Translations under genes and position numbers: made by a program
The notes under the pieces: generated by a model
What the model was told of the DNA's origin: nothing
Database searches by the model: none
What the model saw: the letters and a program-made list of their open reading frames with translations, nothing else
Shown: in pieces, positions 42,974 through 51,499 of the stretch
Layout of the letters: each line of letters starts with the position of its first letter
How positions within the stretch are numbered: position 1 is the stretch's first letter
From: Micromonospora lupini
Lineage (GTDB): Bacteria; Actinomycetota; Actinomycetes; Mycobacteriales; Micromonosporaceae
DNA: 64,000 nt
NCBI RefSeq assembly: GCF_026342015.1
Contig: NZ_JAPENL010000002.1
Coordinates: 1,307,001-1,371,000, forward strand
Reading direction: 5' to 3'

Positions 42974-43825
42974 TTGGAAATGTCGTTTTTAGGACCATTA
43001 ACCGTTAGATCGGGCGTAATGGTCCTACCCCTTGCTGGGGACCGGAATCGCAGACTTCTCGCCGCTCTTCTCCTCGACGCCAACCGACCAGTGCCCATTG
43101 ACCGGCTGATCGACGTGCTGTGGGGCGAGCAGCCACCCAACACCGCACGACAGCAGGTCCAGAATCGACTCGGCAAGCTGCGGTGCCTCCTGGGGCAGGC
43201 GCGCACCGCGCAGATCAACCGCATCGGTCGGGGGTACGCCCTCGAGGTGGACGAACACCAGGTCGACGGGCTCAGATTCCGGAAGCTCTGTGCCCAGGCC
43301 GAGGACGCTCAGCGACTCGGGCAGCTCGATCGCGCGGCGAACCACCTCTACGCCGCGCTCGGCCTCTGGCAGGGCACCGTCCTCGAGGGCATCGATTCGC
43401 CCGCGCTGCGGGCGGACGCTCTGTCGTGGGAGGAAGCCAGACTCAAGGCCATCGAGACATTGGTGGAGTTGGAGTTCAGCCGCGGCCAGCACAGCGCTGT
43501 CACCGCGGCTCTGCACACCTGGGTCCAGGGCTACCCCTACCACGAGGGTCTGCACTGCCGGCTCGCCGAGGCCCTGCATCTGGGGTCGCGCACGGGCGAG
43601 GCGTTGATGCTGCTACACCAGCTGAAGATCCGGCTCGCTGGGGAACTGGGCATCAGTCCGGGTGCCCCGGTGCAGGAGCTGTACCTTCGCCTGGTCGGCA
43701 CCTCGACGGAGCCCGACACCTCCCGGCAATCCAGCCAAGCAGTTGAAGCGCTCCGGCGAGCGTTGACCGAGACGACACAGTCGCTGAAGGTGCTCACCAA
43801 CGCCCTGGAGTTCCTCAATAGGTGA
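42974..43825 (+). CDS. SARP family transcriptional regulator (full length)
   Basis: 283 residues. The winged-helix domain (MEMSFLGPLTVRSG, RRLLAALLLDANRPVPIDRLIDVLWG) occupies about 1-95. The activation domain (about 100-245) ends properly with LAGELGISPGAPVQELY, the block missing from the SARP at 18.6 kb. A 35-residue Gln/Thr/Leu helical tail follows. I chose the TTG at 42974 because MEM-FLGPL is the usual SARP opening and a GGGGG site precedes it; ATG 42980 is possible. A perfect 11-bp inverted repeat lies within its first codons. SARPs activate secondary-metabolite genes, but none are adjacent. Confidence 0.88.
   Translation: MEMSFLGPLTVRSGVMVLPLAGDRNRRLLAALLLDANRPVPIDRLIDVLWGEQPPNTARQQVQNRLGKLRCLLGQARTAQINRIGRGYALEVDEHQVDGLRFRKLCAQAEDAQRLGQLDRAANHLYAALGLWQGTVLEGIDSPALRADALSWEEARLKAIETLVELEFSRGQHSAVTAALHTWVQGYPYHEGLHCRLAEALHLGSRTGEALMLLHQLKIRLAGELGISPGAPVQELYLRLVGTSTEPDTSRQSSQAVEALRRALTETTQSLKVLTNALEFLNR
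42990..43027. promoter_or_regulatory. Perfect 11-bp inverted repeat at the start of the SARP gene
   Basis: taggaccatta (42990-43000) and taatggtccta (43017-43027) are perfect inverted arms separated by 16 bases, covering codons 6 to 18. This could be an operator for autoregulation or an mRNA hairpin near the start codon. Confidence 0.5.
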
Positions 43826-43848
43826 CGCGGTCGGTGCCGGAGATCCGG

Positions 43849-43888
43849 CCTCGGGGCGAGCGCGCCGGTCGGCGCGCTCGCCCCGAGG
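43849..43888. terminator. Bidirectional terminator hairpin
   Basis: Perfect 18-bp stem (43849-43866 with 43871-43888) with a GGTC loop, between the convergent SARP and DUF2690 genes. Confidence 0.85.
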
Positions 43889-43903
43889 GAACAACGGGTC
43901 GGG

Positions 43904-44431
43904 TCACCACCAACTGGTGCAGTTCCACCCATCCGCCGGGCCGGTCGGGTCGTAGCAGGCCTGCGCCTCCAAGCCCGCGTCGTTGACCATGTTCGTGTAT
44001 TCGGACGGGTAGAAGGCACTCATCGAGGTCCGGTAATTCCCGTTGGTGTAGCGGCTGACCACCTTGAACAGCACGTCACTGGCGGCGGTCTTCGCCCAGG
44101 CCGTACGGCAGCGAGGGCTGTAGCGCAGGCTCACGCTGCCGAACGAGTCGGAAACGCTGTACTTGGTGATCGCATCGTCGGCGCACTTGTAGTAGCTCGA
44201 GCCGTTGTAGTAGATCTTGAAATAGGGATCCTTACCGTCGCACGACGATCCGCAGCCGCTCGTGGCGAGCGTCGCCGCGTCGATCCGCGTGCCCTGCCCC
44301 GCTGCGATCACCGCTTCGACATCGGAGGCCGGCACGGGCTGGGCCGGCGCGGCCTGGGCCGGGGTGGGTCCAGCGAGAAAGCTGAGGGCGAGGGCCGAGG
44401 CCAGGCCGGGGATGAGCAGCAGTCGTTTCAC
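43904..44431 (-). CDS. Secreted DUF2690 protein
   Basis: 175 residues. The GTG at 44431 follows GTAGGAG. A signal peptide (VKRLLLIPGLASALALSFLAG region, cleavage after AQA near 27) leads to a mature region with a Cys-rich segment: CGSSCDGKDP, KCADDA, then LRYSPRCRTAWAK, the DUF2690 signature. The final GWNCTSWW adds further Cys and Trp. DUF2690 proteins are secreted or membrane-attached and of unknown function in actinobacteria. It is flanked by terminators on both sides, so it is transcribed alone. Confidence 0.82.
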   Translation of the reverse strand: MKRLLLIPGLASALALSFLAGPTPAQAAPAQPVPASDVEAVIAAGQGTRIDAATLATSGCGSSCDGKDPYFKIYYNGSSYYKCADDAITKYSVSDSFGSVSLRYSPRCRTAWAKTAASDVLFKVVSRYTNGNYRTSMSAFYPSEYTNMVNDAGLEAQACYDPTGPADGWNCTSWW

Positions 44432-44558
44432 GGTTACTCCTACGCAGGTGGAAGGGACAACGGCAGACTGGCATCGGCCGTCATCACCGCACCACCGACC
44501 GCTCATCAGTTCCGGGTAGTCATCGACGTCCCTGTCTCGGTCCGGTGGACACGCAAAA

Positions 44559-44599
44559 CGCCGCCGCCGGCCGAACAGATCGTCCGGCCGGCGGCGGCG
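44559..44599 (-). terminator. Intrinsic terminator of the PBP gene
   Basis: A 15-bp GC-rich stem (44559-44573 with 44585-44599) is followed on the minus strand by tttt (aaaa at 44555-44558). It sits just downstream of the PBP stop codon. Confidence 0.85.
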
Positions 44600-44613
44600 T
44601 GTGCGCTGCCGGT

Positions 44614-47475
44614 CTAGTCCCGTGTGGTCGGAGACAGGCCGGGCAGGATCCCGCCCCCGTTTCCGCCGTTCCCGGGACCGCCGGGACCGCCCGGACCGCC
44701 CGGACCGTTGCCGCCGGGGTTGCCGTCGGTACGCGGGCAGAAGGGGTTGGTCAGCGGGTCACAGGCCGGCCCACCCGGCCCACCCGGCCCACCAGGCCCA
44801 CCCGGGTTTGGCGGCGGCGCCGCGGGCTCCTTGCCGTTGCCCTTGGTGACGTCGCCCTCGCCGGTGACTGTGGGCAGGGGGATTTCCTCCTGGCCCTTGA
44901 GCGCGATGTTCATGTACTTCTCCCAGATCGGGCCCGGGAGAGTGGAACCACCGACGTCGTTGCCGTTGGCGAGATGGATCTGCGGCTTCTTCGGATCCCG
45001 GCTGCCGACCCAGACGGCGGTGGCGATCTGCGGGGTGTAGCCGACCGTCCACGCGTGTGCGTTGTCCTTGCCGTCGTACTCCCAGGTCCCGGTCTTGGCG
45101 GCGGCCTGGCGCCCGTCTTCAAGCGAGAGCTTGTTCGGCCCGGGAATCTGCTTCAGAACAGCGGTGACCTCGTCGGTGACCTTCTTGGAGATCCGCTGCT
45201 CCGGCTTGATGCGCTCGCTGCCGACCACCTTCCACTTGCCGGTGTCCTTGTCCTGCTTCTCCACCTTGACGACGAAGTGCGCCTTGATGTACTTGCCGTC
45301 ATTGGCGAAGGTGGCGATGGCGTTCGCGTGGTCGAACACGGTGATCGGGTACTTACCGAACCCGGTCCAGTTGTCGAACGGGTTCGGCCCCTTCTTCGAC
45401 AGGTCGAAGGCCTGCGGCGGGTTGATGCCCCACATGGTGGTCACACCGGCCTTCCGGGCCATGTCGACAACCTTCGCGGGGCCGATCTCGTCGGTGACCC
45501 AGTAGAAGGGCACGTTGTACGACTGGATCGTCGACTCTTCGAGGGTGCACCACTTGCCGCACTTGAGGTTGGTGCGGTTGGCGTTGCCGATCGGGTCCTT
45601 GGCGCCCTCGGGCTTGAACGGCGTGGGATCCCAGTGCGACTTGACCGAGATGCCCGCCTCGATCGCGGCGGCGAGGGTGTAGACCTTCATCGAGGAGCCT
45701 GGCGGGTGGCCACCGGCCAGGTCGCCGTTCTTGTCGGTGTTCTTGCCGGCCCAGTCGAGGTCGGCACCGCTGTCACCACCGTAGTAGGCGAGTACGCGGC
45801 CCTTCTTCGGATCGATCGAGACCACGGCCGCCATCAGGTTCTTGGGCTGGTCGTTGAGCTCGGAGCCCTTCTTCGACTGCATGGCGATGTTCTCGGCAGC
45901 CGTCTGGAGCTTCGGGTCGATTGTCGTGGTGATCCGGTAGCCGTCGTCCCGCAGGGCGTCGACGCAGCTCGTCTTGCCCTCCGCCCCGGTGTCGGAGCAG
46001 AGGCCCATCGCGTCCATCTCCTGACGGACGTAGTTGATGACATTGCCCCGAGGGCTGTCGACACCGAAGCCGTTGCCGCCCTTCTTCGGTGGCAGGACCT
46101 TCGGGTACGCGGTGGGCGCCGCGGGGTGGTTGGGGGAGTCCAACCACCCTTCCTTCTTCATGCCGTCGATCACGTAGTCCCAACGGGTCTTCGCGTCCGT
46201 CGGGTTGACCGCCGGGTCGTACCCCCGGTGGGTGTCGGTCGCCTGCGGCTGCTTGATCAGCGCGGCCAGGACCGCCCCCTCGGCGGGCGTGAGCTTGATC
46301 GCCGGCTTGCCGAAGTACGTCTGCGCCGCCGCCTCGATGCCGTACGCGCCGCGTCCGAAGTAGATCACGTTCAGGTAGTGCTGCATGATCGTCGGCTTGT
46401 CGTATTTGTCGTTCAGCTTGGAGGCGAGGATCGCCTCCTTGACCTTCCGGCCGTACGTGTCGTCCTTGAGGTTCGCGAACGCGTTGCGGGCGTACTGCTG
46501 CGTGATCGTCGACGCGCCCTGCTTGTCACCGTTGGAGACGTTGTTCCACGCGGCCCGGACGATGCCCTTGTAGTCGACGCCCGAGTGCCGGTAGAAGTTC
46601 CGGTCCTCGGCGGCGGCGACCGCGTCCTGCACGTACTGCGGGATCTGGTCGATGGTGACGAAGGTGCGATTCTCGTTGCCCAGCTTGGCCAGAGCGGTCT
46701 TGCCGTCCTTGGCGTAGACGGTCGTCGACAGCGGCAGCGGCATCTCGTTGGGCATGACGACGTTTGTCGAGTAGTAGGTGAACCCGACCACGCCGACACC
46801 GGCGAGCATGATGAAGATGGCGAACCCGGCGATCAGCAGGTTCATCCGCTTGCGCTTCTTGGCCCGGGCCGCCCCGGCCGGGTCACCCGCGCCGCGGCCA
46901 CCTCGGCCACCTCGACCCGGGCCGTTCGGCCCACCGGGTCCTGCGGGGCCGCCCGGCCCACCGGAGACCGGGGAGACGCTCGCCCGGGCGACCGCGGCGC
47001 GGCCGCCCACCGACGCGGAGCCGACGCTGGCCCGGCCCGCCGACGCGGCGCCGACGGCAGCGGCGCCGACACGTGCCCGGCCCGCTGGCGCGCCCGGCGC
47101 CGGTGACACCGGCACCGAGGCCCGACCCGCGCCGGCCCGTCCGGCCGCCGCGCCCGGCGCCGGCGACACCGGCACCGAGGCCCGGCCGCTCCGACCGGGC
47201 GTGGCCGAACCCACCGATGCGGAACCGGCGGCGGCACCACCGCGAGGCGGCACGGACGCCGAACCACCCACCGACGCACGACCACCGGCGGGCGGCGGTG
47301 TCACCGAGGCCCGGCCGGGGGGCGCCGCGGGCTCCTCAGAGGCGGACCAGCCGCCTGCACGAGAGTCACCTCCGGGTCGGCGGTACGCGTCGTCCGCACC
47401 CGGCCCGGGGTCGCCGTTCGGACCCGGGTACTGGGCCCGACCGCGCGCAGAACTTGGATCGCCGTACGAGTTCAT
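44614..47475 (-). CDS. Class A penicillin-binding protein (PonA-type)
   Basis: 953 residues. Residues 1-210 are a cytoplasmic low-complexity region with RASVPVSPAPGA repeats, ending in KKRKR. One membrane helix (211-235) follows. The GT51 domain has the catalytic Glu290 in EDRNFYRHSGVD and GASTITQQYARNAF. The transpeptidase carries SSMK (Ser594), SYN (652-654) and KTG (794-796). The tail is Gly/Pro-rich with a DPLTNPFCPR segment. It polymerises and crosslinks peptidoglycan outside the membrane. The position between the GT87 gene and DUF5318 matches ponA1 in mycobacteria. Confidence 0.96.
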   Translation of the reverse strand: MNSYGDPSSARGRAQYPGPNGDPGPGADDAYRRPGGDSRAGGWSASEEPAAPPGRASVTPPPAGGRASVGGSASVPPRGGAAAGSASVGSATPGRSGRASVPVSPAPGAAAGRAGAGRASVPVSPAPGAPAGRARVGAAAVGAASAGRASVGSASVGGRAAVARASVSPVSGGPGGPAGPGGPNGPGRGGRGGRGAGDPAGAARAKKRKRMNLLIAGFAIFIMLAGVGVVGFTYYSTNVVMPNEMPLPLSTTVYAKDGKTALAKLGNENRTFVTIDQIPQYVQDAVAAAEDRNFYRHSGVDYKGIVRAAWNNVSNGDKQGASTITQQYARNAFANLKDDTYGRKVKEAILASKLNDKYDKPTIMQHYLNVIYFGRGAYGIEAAAQTYFGKPAIKLTPAEGAVLAALIKQPQATDTHRGYDPAVNPTDAKTRWDYVIDGMKKEGWLDSPNHPAAPTAYPKVLPPKKGGNGFGVDSPRGNVINYVRQEMDAMGLCSDTGAEGKTSCVDALRDDGYRITTTIDPKLQTAAENIAMQSKKGSELNDQPKNLMAAVVSIDPKKGRVLAYYGGDSGADLDWAGKNTDKNGDLAGGHPPGSSMKVYTLAAAIEAGISVKSHWDPTPFKPEGAKDPIGNANRTNLKCGKWCTLEESTIQSYNVPFYWVTDEIGPAKVVDMARKAGVTTMWGINPPQAFDLSKKGPNPFDNWTGFGKYPITVFDHANAIATFANDGKYIKAHFVVKVEKQDKDTGKWKVVGSERIKPEQRISKKVTDEVTAVLKQIPGPNKLSLEDGRQAAAKTGTWEYDGKDNAHAWTVGYTPQIATAVWVGSRDPKKPQIHLANGNDVGGSTLPGPIWEKYMNIALKGQEEIPLPTVTGEGDVTKGNGKEPAAPPPNPGGPGGPGGPGGPACDPLTNPFCPRTDGNPGGNGPGGPGGPGGPGNGGNGGGILPGLSPTTRD

Positions 47476-47672
47476 TCCTCACACCCTGCCGGTCGCGGTG
47501 GGGCGCGGCTGCGCCGCCACCGGGTTGCCGTGAGTTGCTTCACCCGGGATGCCGGCACGAGGGTGCCGACTCGCCAAGGTCATTGCCGTATCAATCGGGC
47601 CAATCGGACCAACGATTGGTCGACCGTCCCGGGTTATGTGCTCGGCCCCGAAGCCGGTCGAACCAACTGGGA

Positions 47673-48128
47673 TCACCGTTGCGCCTCTCGCCTCCGCCGA
47701 CCCGCGCCCTGGGCGCCCGCCGCGTCCTGCTCGCTGCCGCCAGTACCGTCACCGTCGCCCGTGAGACCGTCGCGACCGAGCAGGTACTGCTCGACGAGAT
47801 GGTTCCAGTCACAGCCGAGGCACACCTCCACCACGAAGACCTGGAACTCACGTAGCGTCATCGCCAGCACGGGCAGCTCGGTAAGTGTCCGGGCCTGTCC
47901 GGCGGACTGCTTGAGTTCGTCCCCGTAAACGTAGTGGACGAGGGTCAGATTCTCGCTGCGACAGATGGGGCAGCGACGGTCGGTCGGTTCACCGTGGAAC
48001 CGGGCAGCGTTTTTCAGGTAGGGCGACGCGTCGCACACGTCGTACGTGCCGACCCGGCCGGCGAGGAGCTCACGCAGCACTGCTCGCTTCTGAAGCGAGT
48101 AGTCGACGACCTGGCGCTGCGTACGCAT
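47673..48128 (-). CDS. DUF5318 family zinc-binding-like protein
   Basis: 151 residues. It starts MRTQRQVVDYSLQKRAVL and has two CxxC pairs, CPIC (about 53-56) and CLGC (about 103-106), which suggest a zinc site. The C-terminal 35 residues are Gly/Asp/Arg-rich low complexity. From memory, the orthologue lies next to ponA1 in mycobacteria (Rv0049). Function unknown. It lies upstream of the PBP gene on the same strand, about 200 bases apart. Confidence 0.82.
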   Translation of the reverse strand: MRTQRQVVDYSLQKRAVLRELLAGRVGTYDVCDASPYLKNAARFHGEPTDRRCPICRSENLTLVHYVYGDELKQSAGQARTLTELPVLAMTLREFQVFVVEVCLGCDWNHLVEQYLLGRDGLTGDGDGTGGSEQDAAGAQGAGRRRREAQR

Positions 48129-48235
48129 GCGGAGAAGGGTACGCGGTCCGGCTCGACGAGGCGACCACGGTCACGATCCGTGACGACAGCACCCCGGAAC
48201 GGGGGTTTGCCCTGGCCCACGCGACCCGCTAACGT

Positions 48236-48260
48236 GCGATGTATCGGTCCGATACATCGC
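48236..48260. promoter_or_regulatory. Perfect palindromic PadR operator
   Basis: A 25-base palindrome with 12-bp arms, gcgatgtatcgg and its complement, is centred on 48248. The ATGTAT/ATACAT halves resemble PadR-family sites. It lies 44 bases upstream of the PadR gene and within the divergent region shared with DUF5318, so autoregulation and control of ino1 are likely. Confidence 0.8.
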
Positions 48261-48303
48261 GGCGGTTACCGCTCCGCGCCGGAGGGTAAAGAGAGGGTGG
48301 CTC

Positions 48304-48942
48304 GTGCTCGAATTCGCCATCCTCGGCCTCCTGCAGGAGTCTCCGATGCACGGCTATGAGCTGCGCAAGGAGCTGACCGCCAAACTCGGCGCGATCCGGG
48401 CGGCGATCAGCTACGGCTCGCTCTACCCGACCCTGCGCAGGTTGCAGGCGGCGGGATGGATCACCGAAGCCGCCGAGACACCCGCCACCGCCGAGGAGGT
48501 TCCCGCGCTGACCAGCCGACGAGGTCGGGTGGTCTACAAAATCACCGCGGAGGGCAAGGAACGCTTCGCCCAGCTGATCGCACAGGCCGGGCCCGAGACC
48601 TACGACGACACGGGTTTCGGTGTGCACTTCGCGTTCTTCGCCCGGACCGACCAGGCGACCCGCCTCCGCATTCTGGAGGGTCGCCGCCGCAAGATCGAGG
48701 AACGTCGCGAAGGGCTTCGCGACGTGCTGGGCCGGGCGGCCGAGCGCCTCGACGCTTACACCCTGGAACTGCAGCGCCACGGCCTGGACGCCTGTGAGCG
48801 TGAGGTCCGCTGGCTGGAGGAGCTCATCGCCAACGAGCGCTCCGGCCGAGCCCCGACGGTCCCGCACGTGGGGACGGCCGGTGGCCGACGAGAAGACAAC
48901 AGCCCGCCTCCACCTGGAGAGACCAGGAAAGAGCGGCCGTGA
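48304..48942 (+). CDS. PadR family transcriptional regulator
   Basis: 212 residues, GTG start. The winged helix reads MLEFAILGLLQESPMHGYELRKEL, then SYGSLYPTLRRLQAAGWI and GRVVYKITAEGKERF, all PadR hallmarks. A long C-terminal helical domain (about 110-190) fits the PadR dimerisation region. The tail is Pro-rich. ino1 begins 23 bases after the stop, so the two form an operon. This matches, from memory, the Rv0047c-ino1 pair of mycobacteria. The effector is unknown; inositol status is an obvious guess. Confidence 0.93.
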   Translation: MLEFAILGLLQESPMHGYELRKELTAKLGAIRAAISYGSLYPTLRRLQAAGWITEAAETPATAEEVPALTSRRGRVVYKITAEGKERFAQLIAQAGPETYDDTGFGVHFAFFARTDQATRLRILEGRRRKIEERREGLRDVLGRAAERLDAYTLELQRHGLDACEREVRWLEELIANERSGRAPTVPHVGTAGGRREDNSPPPPGETRKERP

Positions 48943-48965
48943 CAGAAAAGAAGGAGGCAGACGCT

Positions 48966-50045
48966 ATGGGCTCCGTCCGCGTCGCCATCGTCGGTGTGGG
49001 TAACTGCGCCTCGTCCCTGGTTCAGGGCGTCGAGTACTACCGGAACGCCAACCCGAACGACCGCGTCCCGGGTCTCATGCACGTCGCCTTCGGCGACTAC
49101 CACGTCAACGCCGTGGAGTTCGTCGCGGCATTCGACGTGGACGCCAAGAAGGTGGGCATGGACCTCGCGGAGGCGATCGTCGCCAGCGAGAACAACACCA
49201 TCAAGCTCTGCGACGTACCGCCGACCGGCGTGTCCGTGCAGCGCGGTCCGACCTTCGACGGTCTGGGCCAGTACTACCGCGAGATCGTCGAGGAGTCCGA
49301 CGCCACCCCCGTGGACGTGGCGCAGGCGCTGCGTGACGCGCAGGTCGACGTCGTCGTCTGCTACCTCCCGGTCGGCTCCGAGCAGGCCGCCAAGTTCTAC
49401 GCCCAGGCCGCGATCGACGCCGGTTGCGCGTTCGTCAACGCCCTGCCGGTCTTCATCGCCTCCGACCCGGAGTGGGCCCAGAAGTTCACCGACGCGGGCC
49501 TGCCGATCGTCGGTGACGACATCAAGAGCCAGGTCGGTGCCACGATCGTGCACCGCGCGCTCGCGAAGCTCTTCGAGGACCGCGGTGTCGAGCTGCTGCG
49601 CACGTACCAGCTCAACTTCGGCGGCAACATGGACTTCATGAACATGCTGGAGCGCAAGCGGCTGGTCTCGAAGAAGATCTCGAAGACCCAGTCGGTCACC
49701 TCGCAGATCCCGCACGAGATGAGCAAGAGCGACGTGCACATCGGCCCGTCGGACCACGTGCCGTGGCTGGACGACCGCAAGTGGGCGTACATCCGCCTGG
49801 AGGGCCGCTCGTTCGGCGACACCCCGCTCAACGCCGAGCTCAAGCTCGAGGTGTGGGACTCGCCGAACTCGGCAGGCGTCATCATCGACGCGGTGCGCGC
49901 CGCGAAGATCGCCCTGGACCGGAAGATCGGCGGCCCGATCCTGTCGGCCTCGTCGTACTTCATGAAGTCCCCGCCGGTGCAGTACGCCGACCACGACGCC
50001 CACCAGGCCGTCGAGGAGTTCATCGCCGGCGAGGTCGAGCGCTGA
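48966..50045 (+). CDS. ino1: Inositol-3-phosphate synthase
   Basis: 359 residues. The NAD site VAIVGVGNCASSLVQGVEYY is at the N-terminus, and NNTIKL, GDDIKSQVGATI and LNFGGNMDFMNM follow, as in actinobacterial Ino1. It converts glucose-6-phosphate to inositol-1-phosphate, the source of inositol for phosphatidylinositol and mycothiol. The ATG at 48966 has a strong AAGGAGG eight bases upstream; an in-frame GTG at 48939 overlaps the PadR stop and is a less likely start. A terminator hairpin follows. Confidence 0.97.
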   Translation: MGSVRVAIVGVGNCASSLVQGVEYYRNANPNDRVPGLMHVAFGDYHVNAVEFVAAFDVDAKKVGMDLAEAIVASENNTIKLCDVPPTGVSVQRGPTFDGLGQYYREIVEESDATPVDVAQALRDAQVDVVVCYLPVGSEQAAKFYAQAAIDAGCAFVNALPVFIASDPEWAQKFTDAGLPIVGDDIKSQVGATIVHRALAKLFEDRGVELLRTYQLNFGGNMDFMNMLERKRLVSKKISKTQSVTSQIPHEMSKSDVHIGPSDHVPWLDDRKWAYIRLEGRSFGDTPLNAELKLEVWDSPNSAGVIIDAVRAAKIALDRKIGGPILSASSYFMKSPPVQYADHDAHQAVEEFIAGEVER

Positions 50046-50070
50046 CCCGCTGAAACACCAGCAGCACCGT

Positions 50071-50102
50071 CGAGGGCCGGGTCCGCATGGACCCGGCCCT
50101 CG
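50071..50102. terminator. Bidirectional terminator hairpin
   Basis: Perfect 14-bp stem (50071-50084 with 50089-50102) with a GCAT loop, between the convergent ino1 and ribbon-helix-helix genes. Confidence 0.85.
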
Positions 50103-50108
50103 CCACGT

Positions 50109-50357
50109 TCAGCCCGCCATCTCCAGGTACGGCGACAGCCGCAGCGCCAACTCGTCGACCGAGTCGACCTCACCGCTGACCAGCGCGTCGGTCAACGCCA
50201 TCCGCTCCTTCGCGGGCATGTTCAGCGTCACGCCAGAGCGGACGAGGTAGATCCGCATCGCCACCTCGACGGTCTTGTGCATGGACCGCTGCTCGGCCTC
50301 GGCAAGCTCCTTGAGGCGCTGTTCGACTTCAGGCTTGAGCGTCAGGGTGAAGGCCAT
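50109..50357 (-). CDS. Ribbon-helix-helix (CopG/Arc-type) DNA-binding protein
   Basis: 82 residues. The opening MAFTLTLKPEVEQRLKELAEAE forms a beta strand and helix, followed by a second helix (KTVEVAMRIYLVRSG), the RHH pattern of antitoxins and small repressors. The C-terminal 30 residues could contact a partner. No toxin gene is adjacent, so it may be an orphan antitoxin or a stand-alone repressor. It lies 41 bases downstream of ogt on the same strand. Confidence 0.75.
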   Translation of the reverse strand: MAFTLTLKPEVEQRLKELAEAEQRSMHKTVEVAMRIYLVRSGVTLNMPAKERMALTDALVSGEVDSVDELALRLSPYLEMAG

Positions 50358-50398
50358 ACCACTTTTGTTTAGCTCCTCCGGTGGCACGTCAACCACGG

Positions 50399-50878
50399 TC
50401 AGGACCAGGCGTGTCGCAGCGCGACCCCGGCCTCCAACTCCAACAGCTTGACCTTGCGGGGCAGACCCCCGCCGAAACCGACAAGCTTGCCGCCCGCGCC
50501 GACGATCCGGTGACAGGGCACGAGCACCGGGATCGGGTTGCGGTTGCAGGCCACGCCCACCGCCCGCGCCGCACCGGGATCGCCGACCAGGCGTGCCACC
50601 TCGCCGTAGGTAAGCGTCTCGCCGTACGGGATGTGGGTCATCTCCCGCCACACCGCCCGTTCGAACTCGGAGCCGCCCGGCGCCGACACGGGCACGGTGA
50701 ACGCGGTCAGCTCACCGACGAAGTACGCCCGCAGCTCGGATACGGCCTGCCGGGAGGCGTCGTCACCGGGCTCGTCGGCCGCCGACTCCACCCTGCCGAA
50801 GTGCGCCGCACGGACGCCCTCCGCGTCGGTGCCGACGGAGAACTCTCCGATCGGCGAGTCGAGCACAGTCCACCTCAT
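50399..50878 (-). CDS. ogt: Methylated-DNA-protein-cysteine methyltransferase
   Basis: 159 residues. The active-site motif VPCHRIVG near residue 125 carries the acceptor cysteine, preceded by VGVACNRNPIPV with the Asn hinge, and IPYGETLTYGEVARLVG contains the helix-turn-helix. It repairs O6-alkylguanine by suicidal transfer. The start ATG at 50878 gives the standard length. It is divergent from the NfeD-like gene and upstream of the ribbon-helix-helix gene. Confidence 0.95.
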   Translation of the reverse strand: MRWTVLDSPIGEFSVGTDAEGVRAAHFGRVESAADEPGDDASRQAVSELRAYFVGELTAFTVPVSAPGGSEFERAVWREMTHIPYGETLTYGEVARLVGDPGAARAVGVACNRNPIPVLVPCHRIVGAGGKLVGFGGGLPRKVKLLELEAGVALRHAWS

Positions 50879-50956
50879 CCCGACATTGTCCCGCGCGGCG
50901 AGGCTGAGCCGTTCGGCCGGTCGCCGCCTTTGCGTGACGTCGATACCGTGCGGGTC

Positions 50957-51469
50957 GTGGCCACGGGGACGCTCATCTTTCTCATCATCGGTGGGGCGGG
51001 TGTCGGGGTGCTGGCACTCGCCCTGCTCGGCAGCGAGCTGCTGCACTTCGGGCACGCCGACGTGGACGGGCCCATCTCCACCGAGACGGTCGCGGGGTTC
51101 GCCGGCGCGTTCGGTTTCGGCGGGGCGATCGTCAACGAGATGCTCGGCGCGCGTACCCCCGCGCTGATCGCGGGCGCGGCGGCCGGCGGCCTGCTCGCGG
51201 CCGTGCCCACGGCGTGGTTGGCGTCGCGGCTCAGTCGGGCGGCGCGCAACATGCGCACGGACCCCACGCCCACCCGGGACGATCTGGTCGGCGCGCTCGG
51301 CCTGGTCGTGACCCCGGTGCCGGTGAACGGGTACGGCGAGGTCCGGGTACGCGTGGCCGGCCAGCCGGTCAAACTCAACGCCCGCGCCGACCAGCCGATC
51401 CCGATCGGCGCGCAGATCTTCGTCGTGCAGGCGCTCAGCGAGACAAGCGTGCACGTCGAAACCTACTGA
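50957..51469 (+). CDS. NfeD-like membrane protein with C-terminal OB-like domain
   Basis: About 170 residues; GTG starts at 50957 (chosen) or 50948. Two to three membrane helices (TLIFLIIGGAGVGVLALALL near the start, GAFGFGGAIVNEML and ALIAGAAAGGLLAAVPTAWLASRL) precede a soluble beta domain with DLVGALGLVVTPVPVNGYGEVRV and PIPIGAQIFVVQAL, typical of NfeD/YqiJ OB folds. Such proteins are encoded next to flotillins and act with them in membrane microdomains. The flotillin gene follows after 30 bases. Confidence 0.82.
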   Translation: MATGTLIFLIIGGAGVGVLALALLGSELLHFGHADVDGPISTETVAGFAGAFGFGGAIVNEMLGARTPALIAGAAAGGLLAAVPTAWLASRLSRAARNMRTDPTPTRDDLVGALGLVVTPVPVNGYGEVRVRVAGQPVKLNARADQPIPIGAQIFVVQALSETSVHVETY

Positions 51470-51499
51470 TCACCTCCTCGCAGACGGGACTTCCCCTCC

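Noticed and set aside
44545..47106. An 853-codon plus-strand frame opposite the PBP gene
   Set aside because: It mirrors the PBP codons and contains no family motif. The minus-strand frame has complete GT51 and transpeptidase motifs.
47090..47190. Direct repeats in the 5' part of the PBP gene
   Set aside because: They simply encode the RASVPVSPAPGA repeats of the cytoplasmic tail; ordinary low-complexity coding rather than a separate element.
48939..48965. GTG start of ino1 overlapping the padR stop
   Set aside because: The ATG at 48966 has a much stronger Shine-Dalgarno (AAGGAGG), and the family N-terminus begins there.
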